Assembly (NCBI RefSeq): GCF_900089835.1
Contig: NZ_OANU01000002.1
Coordinates: forward strand, 62,001 to 126,000
Direction: 5' to 3'
DNA: 64,000 nucleotides
DNA from: Vibrio thalassae
Lineage (GTDB): Bacteria; Pseudomonadota; Gammaproteobacteria; Enterobacterales; Vibrionaceae
The position numbers were made by a program, and so were the translations under genes. The notes beneath the pieces are model-generated. The model was not told the origin of the DNA. It saw only the letters and a list, made by a program, of their open reading frames with translations, and did no database searches. Positions 42,770 to 52,670 of this stretch are shown one piece after another (the stretch's first letter is position 1; each line of letters begins with the position of its first letter).

Positions 42770-45700
42770 TCAATTATTCCCCGAAATTTCTTCCGTTGCC
42801 TCCTGGCGTAATTTCTGAGCATCCATTCCGTTTAGCCTTTCAATAGCTCTGTCTGCGGCACTTTGACGGTTTCCATCAACGTTTAGCGTACTTCCTGAGC
42901 CTGTGAGTCGTTCCAGATCCAGTGACGGTACTTCGGGTAAGTTGCCCGTGATCGACAAGATACCTATCCATTCATCCAGATTGACTTGGCTCCAATCCAC
43001 CTGGTTTAACTGACTCGCGGTCAATCCTTCACAGTTGGGAGATTTCGCACTGCCCCAGCCAAGGCCCAATTGCGGACGCACTTGTTCTTGAATGATCCGT
43101 GAAAGCGGCGAAGTAAAGCAGCAATATGATTGCCGTTTCTCAACACAGGCACCTAAGAACTTAGACTTGCAGTAAGAGCCCACGTAATGGCAACTCTTCA
43201 ATACCCGCTTGGCGTTCATTTCAAACTCGCTCTGCTCACATTTCCAGATAAGCTGAATGAGGATCATGGTGACTGAATAAATCATGTAGGCCGTCATAAC
43301 CGTACTCAGAACCGCGCCCGCAGCGCCTCCCAGCGCAAAGTTACCACCCGATACAACACCATCGGCTCCAACCGCGCCACCAACGTTACTAAACAGTGCC
43401 GATTGCGCCCCCGAACCAAAGGTAGAGCCTACCCACTCAGCCGTTTTGTTGGTCAACACCTGCATAAAGCCAGTCGCAGCTTGCTCCGCTCCCGCGCCAG
43501 CAGCCGTTGATGGCCCAGCCCCCATGAGAGAGTCCCATGCAGACACAAAAGGCTCTTTAACCGCACTCCAGGTACTCGTGATCGGTTCCCTAAGCGTATT
43601 CCACGAACCATAGATTGCAGAAGACGGATTCATGGCCATGACTGCCGTATCAAGCTTGTTAACCGCCACTATCATCGTGATGTAGTCCGATAACGACACG
43701 CCACTTGGCTTTTCACAGCAATCCACTATGCCACCAACGGCTTTTTTGCACTGGCCAGCATTACCTTTAAAGACCGTACATTCGACGTTATCTTGGCCAT
43801 CAGCGCCCGTACATGACATATCATTGGTCATAAACTGCGCAGCATTGAGCATCGCAGCGGCCTCTGCAAAGTTAGCCTGCTTGATTGACTCTGGCTCTAA
43901 ACAATCTGTGCCCATACAGCGAACTGGGCCCTCACAGTTGTATTGAGTTTCCATTCGAGCGTTTTGCACTTCAACGCTTTGTCCGCAGTCATACACCAAA
44001 CTTTGGATATAGCAGAAGCCTTCATGACCAGCCCCGCCTTCAGTGCATTCGGTTCTGACATACTGACAGGCCGGGTTTTGCTCTAGCGCGGCACACGTAT
44101 TGGTAGTCGTGTTTTGTCCGTTATTGACGATGGTTTGTGTATTACCATTGGCATCTACCCAGCTATCTGAGCTGCCCATGTTAAACTCTGGATGAGCAGT
44201 CGAAGCATTGTAGGTCGCTCTTGCCCTCCAGCATGAGAGCCCCAGTCCATCAGAACTGCCGCGACTGGTTAAATGAGCAGGAGACGAAACAACCGCCGGA
44301 TAAAGGTTTCCAAGATTGGCCAACTCGCCACTACCAACCGTTAACCCGTCGATTCGTTTTGTGCCCGTATCCAAACACTGCCACTGCACCGCAGTGAACT
44401 GATCCGTTTGCATCAAGCATTGGTCTATGCCCGGATCACTTGATTGATGAACAACGTCCTGCTCTAAGTACTTGCCAGAGAAGGTCAAGGAAGCACTCAG
44501 TTTCGCAGGAACCAAACACTTCTGGACTTCTCGGCTGCAAGTATCGAAATCGACTTTGTTCCAGCCGGACTCACATCTGGAACGAATGATTTCCTGGGGT
44601 TCATGCCACGAAATAATCGACCCATTAACGACCTTACACAATGAGCCAACCAAGGTTCCTTTTGGACAGGTCATTTCAGGGTACTTAATGGACGGTTTCG
44701 TCTCAGTCACCGTTTCCTTATTGCCCGTCAGTGAGAGTGTCGTTTTCCAACCATTTGCCTTGGATGGCAACTCGGTGATTTTTATCTCAGTATTTTGATT
44801 ATCAAACACTCTCAGCGTCGCGTTTCCAGTTTGCATAGTGCTGCTGTGCTGTGGAACAAAGCTGAGCGTTTCAGAGCTAAAGCAAGCGCGCTCAATGGAC
44901 CAGCTTTGTTGATGGGTTTCAGCGGATACACGTCGCTCTAACTGACACTGAGTAAGCGTGCTGATCTTCTCGCACACCTGGTAATCGGGTACATGCTTGG
45001 TTTCAGTAAATGGCGTGATCGTCTGAGTAGGTTCACAGGCCTCAAAACTACTCGGCATAAGATTGGATACCACACACTTTGGATCGCTGGTTTGCAATCC
45101 ACAGTCATAGGTATCGGTAAAGCGAATGCATTCACCTTTATCATTGGTCTCGGCACATTCTGACGACATGAATCCACAGGAAGGATTCGCTTCAAGCACT
45201 TGGCAGGCCTGATTTTCAATCCCCTTATAGCTTTCATCATCCACACTCACTTGAACACGCCGACACAAAGGCGATATGCCAGCCACTGGGCTTGGGGCAA
45301 AGTAGGATTCACAAACTGAAACACCATTAACCACCGTACATCCGTTGGTTGAAGACGGCTGATCCGTGCATTGAATGCTGTAGTCTGAAAACTTAGCTGG
45401 GATATCCGCTGCTTGTTCGATACAGGATTGTGGCGACCAACTATCATTCATCACCACCTTGGTTGGATCAAAGCGCACCTTGATGCGTGCATACCCCTCA
45501 CCACTACCCGTAACCGATACGCGAATTTTTATCGGCACTTCTAAACCGGGCTCTACCGCCTTTAGCTTGGCAGTGAGATCGGTATTTGGATTGCGCTCCC
45601 AACTGGTACTGAGCTCGCAGCGACCTGCCGTTTCTGGTGGAAAGTTATTGTTCGGCCCAGACCAGACTTTCTGATCGCCAAGCCAAACTTGCATGTAGTC

Positions 45701-46462
45701 ATCCCATTTAGCGTACTCAAGAACGGCTGAGGTAATCGCATCGGGGTTCACGACTTTGAGTGTGATGGCCTGTTCAAACACTTTACAACGGCCACTCCAG
45801 TAGTTGTCGCCAATTCGTCCAATCCAAACTTCAAGACACCCCTCACCACAAGAGCGAAGGTTCATCGGTCCAGAAACATGCTCAATAATGCCTGCCGTGT
45901 AATCGTGAGTAATAGTGCAGCTGTTAACCGCTGTATTGAGCCTGTCACATTGCTGGTAATTTGGGCTGCCTTCACCTTGAGACTCACAGCCGGGGAAGCT
46001 TTGGGTTAATAGATTGGGGTCAGTTTGAACCGCATCAGTTAATGCCCAAAGCGGATCATTGACCATATCTGGCCGAGACCTGTCTTTGATTTGCTGTAGC
46101 GAACGAAATGCTTCACCCGTAGCGCCACTTTCGGATGCCATGCTCTCTTGGCGCTGTGTCCCCAATTGATTCATGCTGGCATCAGAGCCATAAACGCCCG
46201 TTAAGACATCCAATGAGCCCTGATCCATACCAGGGAAAAGCTCTTGCAAGTTAATGGACTCATTACCACTGCCATTCGGCACCGACAATGTATTGCCATT
46301 GAGTGCGGGCATCGTCCAGTTTTGCAGCAATTGCTTACCTTCTTGTTGTCCGCTTAGGCCGGATTGGCGCTGCACATCAGCGGCCACACCATGTAAGGGC
46401 AAGCACGCCATAGTGATTGATAAAACACCCGCTAAAACTCGGGTAAAAAGTGTTGGTTTCAT
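42770..46462 (-). CDS. traN: TraN, outer-membrane mating-pair stabilisation adhesin
   Basis: A 1,230-residue protein with a signal peptide (cleavage after VAA). It is exceptionally cysteine-rich, with repeated segments such as ACQVLEANPSCGFMSSECAE and TCAALEQNPACQYVRTEC, and ends in a helical region. Disulfides may depend on the ICE DsbC and TraF. F-type TraN contacts recipient outer-membrane proteins. It is two bases downstream of traU. Confidence 0.95.
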   Translation of the reverse strand: MKPTLFTRVLAGVLSITMACLPLHGVAADVQRQSGLSGQQEGKQLLQNWTMPALNGNTLSVPNGSGNESINLQELFPGMDQGSLDVLTGVYGSDASMNQLGTQRQESMASESGATGEAFRSLQQIKDRSRPDMVNDPLWALTDAVQTDPNLLTQSFPGCESQGEGSPNYQQCDRLNTAVNSCTITHDYTAGIIEHVSGPMNLRSCGEGCLEVWIGRIGDNYWSGRCKVFEQAITLKVVNPDAITSAVLEYAKWDDYMQVWLGDQKVWSGPNNNFPPETAGRCELSTSWERNPNTDLTAKLKAVEPGLEVPIKIRVSVTGSGEGYARIKVRFDPTKVVMNDSWSPQSCIEQAADIPAKFSDYSIQCTDQPSSTNGCTVVNGVSVCESYFAPSPVAGISPLCRRVQVSVDDESYKGIENQACQVLEANPSCGFMSSECAETNDKGECIRFTDTYDCGLQTSDPKCVVSNLMPSSFEACEPTQTITPFTETKHVPDYQVCEKISTLTQCQLERRVSAETHQQSWSIERACFSSETLSFVPQHSSTMQTGNATLRVFDNQNTEIKITELPSKANGWKTTLSLTGNKETVTETKPSIKYPEMTCPKGTLVGSLCKVVNGSIISWHEPQEIIRSRCESGWNKVDFDTCSREVQKCLVPAKLSASLTFSGKYLEQDVVHQSSDPGIDQCLMQTDQFTAVQWQCLDTGTKRIDGLTVGSGELANLGNLYPAVVSSPAHLTSRGSSDGLGLSCWRARATYNASTAHPEFNMGSSDSWVDANGNTQTIVNNGQNTTTNTCAALEQNPACQYVRTECTEGGAGHEGFCYIQSLVYDCGQSVEVQNARMETQYNCEGPVRCMGTDCLEPESIKQANFAEAAAMLNAAQFMTNDMSCTGADGQDNVECTVFKGNAGQCKKAVGGIVDCCEKPSGVSLSDYITMIVAVNKLDTAVMAMNPSSAIYGSWNTLREPITSTWSAVKEPFVSAWDSLMGAGPSTAAGAGAEQAATGFMQVLTNKTAEWVGSTFGSGAQSALFSNVGGAVGADGVVSGGNFALGGAAGAVLSTVMTAYMIYSVTMILIQLIWKCEQSEFEMNAKRVLKSCHYVGSYCKSKFLGACVEKRQSYCCFTSPLSRIIQEQVRPQLGLGWGSAKSPNCEGLTASQLNQVDWSQVNLDEWIGILSITGNLPEVPSLDLERLTGSGSTLNVDGNRQSAADRAIERLNGMDAQKLRQEATEEISGNN

Positions 46463-46464
46463 AG

Positions 46465-47493
46465 TTAACCTCCCGAGTTACAGCAGTCTTGCCAGCGCCA
46501 CAAAATGTAGAGCGCATCTTCACCGGCACCGGGGATCGTTCGCCACTCTCCCCATTTCATGGTGCTTTCACCGATGACATGTGCACTTTCAGTTTCCGGT
46601 ACAGGGAAGAACATACTCATCTTGTATTGGGATTTCGGCAGCATGGGTTCGATAACAGGTCGGCATAGCGCACTGTTCCCCATTGTTCGCCTAGCAAGAC
46701 CACGCCTGTGTTGAGCCGCGATTGCACGCGCCGCTAAATGGCTGGTGTTTTCTGCTAATGAGCCAAAGGCTAAGGTGTGGCCAGATAAGGGATAGAGATG
46801 GCCCCAACTGCCAGCACACCAAAACAACTGGTCGATGGGTTTACCAAGCGTTGATGAAGCAGCGTCAGCGGTACAAGCCGAAATAGCCAATGGATTGGCA
46901 ACGGCAGCAGCTTCAGGCTGAGTAAAAAAGGCCAGTTCATCGTTCAGCCATGTTGGGTCCAATTCGGACAAATACATCAAGTCAAAGTCCATGTAACCAT
47001 CGGCATTGCAATTGCCATCCATGAACAAATCGAGCATGACCAAAAGCGGAAAGGCGTAATAATGGTAATGGTAGAAAGCAAGATCACCGGTATCGTATTC
47101 ACCTTCACCATGACCACCTTGCAGTCGTCTATCACCTAACGGTAAACGAATCCCTCCCAGGGAAGGCGAACAACCCGGCGTTCTGACCAGTTCAATCAGA
47201 CGCGCTGGCTCCCACATGCTGGTAACAATACCTGGCCTTGGCACGCCTAAGTTGTCTTCACACAAGCAAAATGACTTGTTTGATGCGCCGCTTGGGACAT
47301 TTCCAGAACCAAGAGGAAGACCGGCAACCCGGATAGGAAAAATGCATGACCAGCAAACATCCGTCAGCAACTTGCCGGACAATAACCCCGCGTCTGGGCA
47401 AGTCAATTCGGCTTTTGCAGGAATAGATGCGCCCAGGACAAGCATGACAACGAGAGTCCGCATCAGACGATACGTATTATTGAGCTTTTTCAT
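46465..47493 (-). CDS. traU: TraU, pilus assembly/DNA transfer protein
   Basis: 342 residues from ATG 47493 (AAAGGAG upstream), with a signal peptide. The mature part has DVCWSCIFPIRVAG, CLCEDNLGVPRPGIVTSMWEPARLIE and PGCSPSLGG, diagnostic of TraU. It is periplasmic and cysteine-rich. It overlaps the end of traW by 17 bases, so it is translationally coupled. Confidence 0.94.
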   Translation of the reverse strand: MKKLNNTYRLMRTLVVMLVLGASIPAKAELTCPDAGLLSGKLLTDVCWSCIFPIRVAGLPLGSGNVPSGASNKSFCLCEDNLGVPRPGIVTSMWEPARLIELVRTPGCSPSLGGIRLPLGDRRLQGGHGEGEYDTGDLAFYHYHYYAFPLLVMLDLFMDGNCNADGYMDFDLMYLSELDPTWLNDELAFFTQPEAAAVANPLAISACTADAASSTLGKPIDQLFWCAGSWGHLYPLSGHTLAFGSLAENTSHLAARAIAAQHRRGLARRTMGNSALCRPVIEPMLPKSQYKMSMFFPVPETESAHVIGESTMKWGEWRTIPGAGEDALYILWRWQDCCNSGG

Positions 47494-48604
47494 GAACAAG
47501 CTCCTTTGCTGGAATTTCTTCTATTTCAAACGCGAGCCCCTTTGCTTGAACAAACGATGGGGTGACTTGCAAATCAAAGCGCTGCTTTAGCGAGGCATTG
47601 AGAAGGTAAACCGGACTATCCAATGTCTTTTCGAGCGCATTGAGGCTATTCCAACCTTGAGTACGGTCGAGCTGCGTGGTGATAAGCGTAATGCGGCGCA
47701 GTGTCCTATCTTGCGTCTCAAGCCAATGCGCAACTGCGTCCACTTCTTCAGCGTTCGACGCATTAAACACCACAAGCTGCTGAGTAAACGGCAAGGCTTT
47801 TAGCGGGTTAATACGCGTTCCTGCTGGGATCAATGTTCGGCCATTGGCATCCAATAGTGGCCGCTGCATGACGATGGTTGGATCAACCGTTCTTATCCGA
47901 TACTGCGTGGCTTTGGGTAAGTCAGTGAAAGTTTGGCGAGACCAGAATCGCTCAATGGCTTTTTTCTTTAACGCGCCCAGGTCAAGCGACTGTAAACGCT
48001 GCATCGCCACTTGCATCAAATCCGGTTCTAAAATCGAATGAATAGGACCGCGTTGACCCAATGAACCGGTATTGCCTGTTTCAATTTGACGCTGCAACCA
48101 GTCCTTGCTGTAAACCCCTAGTGCACTTGCAGTCACCTTGTCATCTTCTATGCGGAAAATGGCAGGCACGCTAGTCACCCGCCAGTGCACAAAGGCTTTC
48201 GGATCGATTCGAACCTGAGGAACAGGATCAAGTCCCACCATCAGCGTATGCCAATCACGGATAGCCGCCCCCAAGGTCTTTCCTTCAGGAATTCCCCGAA
48301 ACAACACAATAGCGCCGGTAGCACTGGCCTCTTTAAATAGCTGCTTCAGTGAGGAATCACCCAATGAGGACGACGCAAATATCAACCATTCATCGCTGTG
48401 TTTGAGCGACACAGGTTGTTCAACCGGTGCAAAAGGCTCAATAAATTCAGATGAGCCATCCACAGCACTTTGTAAAATGCTGCGGCTCATTTCGACGATC
48501 TTTTTGTCCTCGTCAGACAACGGAAAAGGCTCTTGTGCCCAGGACACTTGAACCCAAGACAATTGAGCAACCAACAAGAATAAGAGACATAGTCTTGTCA
48601 TCAT
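47477..48604 (-). CDS. traW: TraW-TrbC fusion, pilus assembly protein
   Basis: About 375 residues starting at ATG 48604 or 48601 behind AGGAGG; the longer frame enters trhF. A signal peptide is followed by a TrbC-like thioredoxin-fold part (LIFASSSLGDSSLKQLFKEA, GAIVLFRG) and a TraW-like part (FWSRQTFTDLPKATQYRIRTVDPTI, IPAGTRINPL). In F these are separate genes; here one polypeptide holds both. It acts in the periplasm in pilus assembly. Confidence 0.9.
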   Translation of the reverse strand: MMTRLCLLFLLVAQLSWVQVSWAQEPFPLSDEDKKIVEMSRSILQSAVDGSSEFIEPFAPVEQPVSLKHSDEWLIFASSSLGDSSLKQLFKEASATGAIVLFRGIPEGKTLGAAIRDWHTLMVGLDPVPQVRIDPKAFVHWRVTSVPAIFRIEDDKVTASALGVYSKDWLQRQIETGNTGSLGQRGPIHSILEPDLMQVAMQRLQSLDLGALKKKAIERFWSRQTFTDLPKATQYRIRTVDPTIVMQRPLLDANGRTLIPAGTRINPLKALPFTQQLVVFNASNAEEVDAVAHWLETQDRTLRRITLITTQLDRTQGWNSLNALEKTLDSPVYLLNASLKQRFDLQVTPSFVQAKGLAFEIEEIPAKELVHEKAQ

Positions 48605-48611
48605 CCACCTC

Positions 48612-49124
48612 CTACAAAAGCGGCCAAGCGCGACCGACAATCTGCTCGCGCTTAACGGCATTCCAATAGCGGGAGTCGAAACTCGTTTCGGCCTCACCGG
48701 AAAACCAATACTCGTTTTCTTGTAGCGTCAATGAGCGGCTAAATTGTGATTCCGCCACACCAAGACGCTGGGCTAATGCCATGCCGGTAGAGACTTCAGC
48801 ACCGTTCACCAGCACATGCTCAGGAGTCACCTTGACTTCATCCCCAGGCATCCCTGTTAGGCGTTTAAGCATCCGAGTACCGTCGTTATATAACGGAGCG
48901 AGTCCTTTTGAGTGGAAGGCATACAAACCATCCTTAACGGGCTCTTTATTCCATAGATCAATCAGATACACCGTGGTATCAGGCAGACAGCGCTCTTGCT
49001 GGGTATCAATACCTATTCGGTAGCGCATCATGGCGTAGGTGCCTACCATGGCCATGATTAACGCAAGAACGGTCAAACGGATGAAATATGGCCGCCAAGG
49101 CATTCTTTTACGGAGTATCTGCAT
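48612..49124 (-). CDS. trhF: TrhF, S26 signal-peptidase-like maturation factor
   Basis: A 170-residue protein with one N-terminal membrane segment and a type I signal peptidase fold: CLPDTTVYLID, RLTGMPGDEVKVT and NEYWFSGEAETSFDSRYWNAV. F-like systems use such TraF/TrhF peptidases to process or cyclise pilin. It overlaps the TrbI-like gene upstream and is followed by traW. Confidence 0.88.
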   Translation of the reverse strand: MQILRKRMPWRPYFIRLTVLALIMAMVGTYAMMRYRIGIDTQQERCLPDTTVYLIDLWNKEPVKDGLYAFHSKGLAPLYNDGTRMLKRLTGMPGDEVKVTPEHVLVNGAEVSTGMALAQRLGVAESQFSRSLTLQENEYWFSGEAETSFDSRYWNAVKREQIVGRAWPLL

Positions 49125-49455
49125 GAGATACCTCCTTTGAGCCTACTGGCACAAATACGGAATCATCAGCACCCACCACCGCTTGGGCATCCAGCACGAT
49201 AAAACCGGCTGCTTTTAGCTTTTCAATTTGTTGATTGGTCTGAAGCAACCTGGATTCGATGTCTTGTTCGCTGGCATTGGGGCCCAGTGACAACACCGCC
49301 TCCCCAAAATCCACGACTGCAATGGGCGTACTTAACACCAACTGGCTGTGGATGGGTTCGAGTGTTTTCATTAAGAGCCAGCTGGTCATTAAACCGCTAC
49401 CAGCAATAGACAAAGTAATAGAGGCCATAAATGGCCAAAGCGTGGACTTATTCAT
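49108..49455 (-). CDS. TrbI-like small inner-membrane transfer protein
   Basis: A 115-residue protein with one N-terminal membrane helix (ASITLSIAGSGLMTSWLLM) and a periplasmic part with VDFGEAVLSLGPNASEQDIESRLLQTNQQIEKLKAAGFIVLDAQAVV, the TrbI-like layout (F TrbI affects pilus retraction). It overlaps traC and trhF on either side. Confidence 0.75.
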   Translation of the reverse strand: MNKSTLWPFMASITLSIAGSGLMTSWLLMKTLEPIHSQLVLSTPIAVVDFGEAVLSLGPNASEQDIESRLLQTNQQIEKLKAAGFIVLDAQAVVGADDSVFVPVGSKEVSHADTP

Positions 49456-51847
49456 AGCCTCGCTCCTTCAACAACTGGGAGATGGCATCAGCAACAGAAA
49501 GGCCTTTGCGCGTTAACTGCTTAATCGCATTTACATCTTCTGCACGGGACGAGTACAACAGCTTGTGAAACGGATCGACGATGAGGCGGCCAATCCCGGT
49601 GCCCATTTCGGTAATAAAGAAAATTTCGGAATAGACACCAGTGACGGTATGAACGGTTTTCAGGTATTCATAACCGCCTTCACCTAGTGGCAAGCGGCCT
49701 TCTTTTTTGAGCGCGTTGATGGTTTCAGCTTTTTGGCCAAGCAGGTACATATTGGCCGAGTTTTCAGCGATAGCTTTACCTGTAGGGCTGTCATACAAAT
49801 CGTTGACCGACTGCGTTACCGTTACAGCACTGCCGCCATATTTTCGAAATCGCCGGTAACCCGTCTCGATGAACTTACCGACATCACCTTGAGTCAGCAG
49901 ATCCCAGGCTTCGTCAATGAACACAATCTTGCGACGATCCCGCTCACCTAAGTACATCTCTTGTTGGATTTGGTAGATAAGCTGAAGCAACACCACTTGT
50001 TGTAGGTGCTTGCGCCCCTTGAGCTCTTCTAACTCCAAAACAGTGAAACGGTTTTTGAAGCGAATATTGTTGTGACCATTAAAGAAACGGCCATATTCGC
50101 CCTGTGTCGTAAACGGATAGAGCTGCTCCCCCACGTCTTGCACACGTCGGTCTTCGTGATTTTTCAAGGCCTCTGCCACATCATCAACCAACATGGCACG
50201 ACCTTTTTTCTCCCACAGTTCACGGGTCTGACGCTTTAGATTGGCCATCTGAAAATCGGTTAATGACTGCGTAGGTGCGGCCATTGCTGCCAATAACCCA
50301 ACCAACACATCCGCTTCTTCGTCATAGTCCTCAACGATTTCAAACGGATTCAAGCAAATGCCACTGTCTCGCCCGAACTGTAAGAACTCACCGTCATAAA
50401 CTTCACACAACTTTTCATAGGAGCGGCCAACATCAATCACCCAGCATTGTCCGCCTTCAGATAAGTAGGAAGAGATGATTTCGTTCACCAGGAATGACTT
50501 ACCCGATCCCGATTGCGCCGCGATGCAACAATTGTAATTACTGCCCGAGTCATAAAGGGACACACTCATGATCTGGCCATTGCGGGAAACAAAGTTAATC
50601 ACCGGCGTGCCAGTGCCTTTCCAATCCGCAAACAAAGGCAACAGAGGGATGATATGCCGTGTCGCCATGGTCTTGAATCGAAACAAGTCGTTCATCGCCT
50701 GGCGGTCAGCACCAAATGGCAAGGCATTCAGGAAAATGGGCAAACAGAAGTACTTGTCTTCCATCAGCTCAAATCCGAGTTCTTTGAAATAGGTTCGAGC
50801 ATTTGAAACAGAGCTGATCGACGCTTCTTCTGTTGGTGAAAACAGCGTTAAGGTCATATTTGCCCGAATAGGACGATCACCTTCTTGCAAGGCTTCAAAA
50901 AGAACATCAAATCCCTTTTTCTTGGCTGCAAGCACCGGCACAAACTTGAGCATCGGGCCATAGGCCTGATTGACCGCCCATTGACGCTTCGTCTCTAAAC
51001 GAGATCGCATGGCCTCGGCTGAGGGAAAGTGAATGGTGACATTCAGCAAAAAGCTGCCGCGTAAACCGCGACTGCCCGTCATCATATCGCCCGCAAAACT
51101 TGCGGCATGACCAAACCAGATCCGCTCAGGCAAGCGTTTAAACGATAAGGTTTTAACTCGGTAATCACCCAGCATCAGACCTTGGCTATCCACCTTGATA
51201 GCTCGGTCATAATCCAACACTTGCTCTCGAAGTGGTTTATCTGCCTCACTGCGGATTGGTGATGGATTGCGCCAGGAAGCATCTTTTCCCCAGTTAAGCT
51301 GCGCACTTAATGCCGCGAGCCAGTTTCGGTCAGTCATCTCAGTGACGCGAAAACCAACCGTTGCCAGCGCTTGCGAGAAAGAAGCCCGAAGCGCGGATGC
51401 TCGACTCAACTCACGCTCCGTCGGTATAGGACTTTCCAAAGGCAATTTGCAGGTGACGATCAGTTGAAAGTTGCGTACCTGAGTCTGGGTTGATTCTTCT
51501 ATCGGTTGAACCGTGCCCCCATCGAGGAAGTCAGCACGTTTGCGTATCGACGCCCTGAGCAATGGATCGGATTGACGATGCCGTAAGCCCATCATGCGCT
51601 GAAGGTCGGTTTGAATATCAGGCGAGGCGTACAGGCCAAATTGCAGCAAAGTGTCTTTTGGCCAGTCGTTGTTGAGTAGAACATTAACCCTGTCTGCAAC
51701 AGACTCATCACCACCGGGCAAGGGGTCACATAGAAAACCAAAGCCAACACTTTGGTCTTCCATGAAAAACAGTTGCTCATCGTCGGAATAGGCCAATACA
51801 GGCAATAGCTCTGAAGCGCGTTGCCCTGAATACAGAGAGGCTTTCAT
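49448..51847 (-). CDS. traC: TraC, VirB4-like ATPase of pilus assembly
   Basis: 799 residues from ATG 51847 (GGAGGGG upstream), overlapping the dsbC stop. Walker A is AAQSGSGKSFLVNE and Walker B KIVFIDEAWDLL, followed by GGSAVTVTQSVNDLY. It is a cytoplasmic, membrane-associated ATPase that powers pilus assembly and transfer. Confidence 0.95.
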   Translation of the reverse strand: MKASLYSGQRASELLPVLAYSDDEQLFFMEDQSVGFGFLCDPLPGGDESVADRVNVLLNNDWPKDTLLQFGLYASPDIQTDLQRMMGLRHRQSDPLLRASIRKRADFLDGGTVQPIEESTQTQVRNFQLIVTCKLPLESPIPTERELSRASALRASFSQALATVGFRVTEMTDRNWLAALSAQLNWGKDASWRNPSPIRSEADKPLREQVLDYDRAIKVDSQGLMLGDYRVKTLSFKRLPERIWFGHAASFAGDMMTGSRGLRGSFLLNVTIHFPSAEAMRSRLETKRQWAVNQAYGPMLKFVPVLAAKKKGFDVLFEALQEGDRPIRANMTLTLFSPTEEASISSVSNARTYFKELGFELMEDKYFCLPIFLNALPFGADRQAMNDLFRFKTMATRHIIPLLPLFADWKGTGTPVINFVSRNGQIMSVSLYDSGSNYNCCIAAQSGSGKSFLVNEIISSYLSEGGQCWVIDVGRSYEKLCEVYDGEFLQFGRDSGICLNPFEIVEDYDEEADVLVGLLAAMAAPTQSLTDFQMANLKRQTRELWEKKGRAMLVDDVAEALKNHEDRRVQDVGEQLYPFTTQGEYGRFFNGHNNIRFKNRFTVLELEELKGRKHLQQVVLLQLIYQIQQEMYLGERDRRKIVFIDEAWDLLTQGDVGKFIETGYRRFRKYGGSAVTVTQSVNDLYDSPTGKAIAENSANMYLLGQKAETINALKKEGRLPLGEGGYEYLKTVHTVTGVYSEIFFITEMGTGIGRLIVDPFHKLLYSSRAEDVNAIKQLTRKGLSVADAISQLLKERGYE

Positions 51848-52539
51848 TAACGCCCCTCCAACCAAGCAGAAAGATCATAAGGACGGCCTCGGCTGATGCG
51901 ACCATCATTGGCGACAATGAAAGGCACACCTTGAATGCCCAGGATTTGAGCCGTCACCAAAGTACGCTGCATTGGTTCTAAGTTGCAGGCATCATCCTGT
52001 TCTAGGTTACCAATCCGGCCATTCAGCAATGCATCGGTGGCTGCTTTTTTATCACGCGCACAGCCAAGCTGGCGAACCTGACGCTCTGAATCAGGACCAA
52101 GCACTGGCACAGGGAGTATTTGGAAGGTGTATTCTTTGGTTAGCGGTAAAGCTTGTTTCAAAAGCTCATGGCAGTGCGGGCATCGTGGATCAACAAAGAC
52201 CACCACTTTCTTTTTGCCTTCGCCCAGCGTCAGTGGGTTCAAATCATCCATTTTTAAGCCAAGGCGACTTAAATCCAGAGTGTTTCCCGCTTCTCGAATT
52301 TCTTCAAGGCTGGTAAGTGGCTTTTTGGACCAGGCATCATAGAGCGTGCCATCAATGACGAACCGGCCACTGTCTGACATGAAAACAATACGGCCATTGC
52401 TTTCGACCGCTTTCATACCCGTGACAGGTAAAGAAACCATGCCGTCAATTTTGCCAACGGGCGACACTTCAGATACAGGTTCAGCTTGAACCAAAGGAGA
52501 CAGCGCAAGCGCCAGAATAATTGGAGATAGTTTTCGCAT
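51847..52539 (-). CDS. dsbC: DsbC-like periplasmic disulfide isomerase
   Basis: A 230-residue protein with a signal peptide (after VQA), a DsbC-type N-terminal dimerisation region (FVIDGTLYDAWSKKPL) and a thioredoxin domain with CPHC (VDPRCPHCHELLKQ). It probably corrects disulfides in the cysteine-rich TraN, TraU and TraH. It overlaps traC by one base and borders the MosAT hotspot. Confidence 0.93.
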   Translation of the reverse strand: MRKLSPIILALALSPLVQAEPVSEVSPVGKIDGMVSLPVTGMKAVESNGRIVFMSDSGRFVIDGTLYDAWSKKPLTSLEEIREAGNTLDLSRLGLKMDDLNPLTLGEGKKKVVVFVDPRCPHCHELLKQALPLTKEYTFQILPVPVLGPDSERQVRQLGCARDKKAATDALLNGRIGNLEQDDACNLEPMQRTLVTAQILGIQGVPFIVANDGRISRGRPYDLSAWLEGR

Positions 52540-52670
52540 GAGGAGTCCTCGTTAATGTAAATCGAGGCTCCAGTCTATGCAGTTGTCCTATGTGGACTCG
52601 GTTAGATAGATTGAAGAAATCGCAATCTAACTAGGGGGCTTATAGCTCGTTGAGGTTTGTTATAAACGAA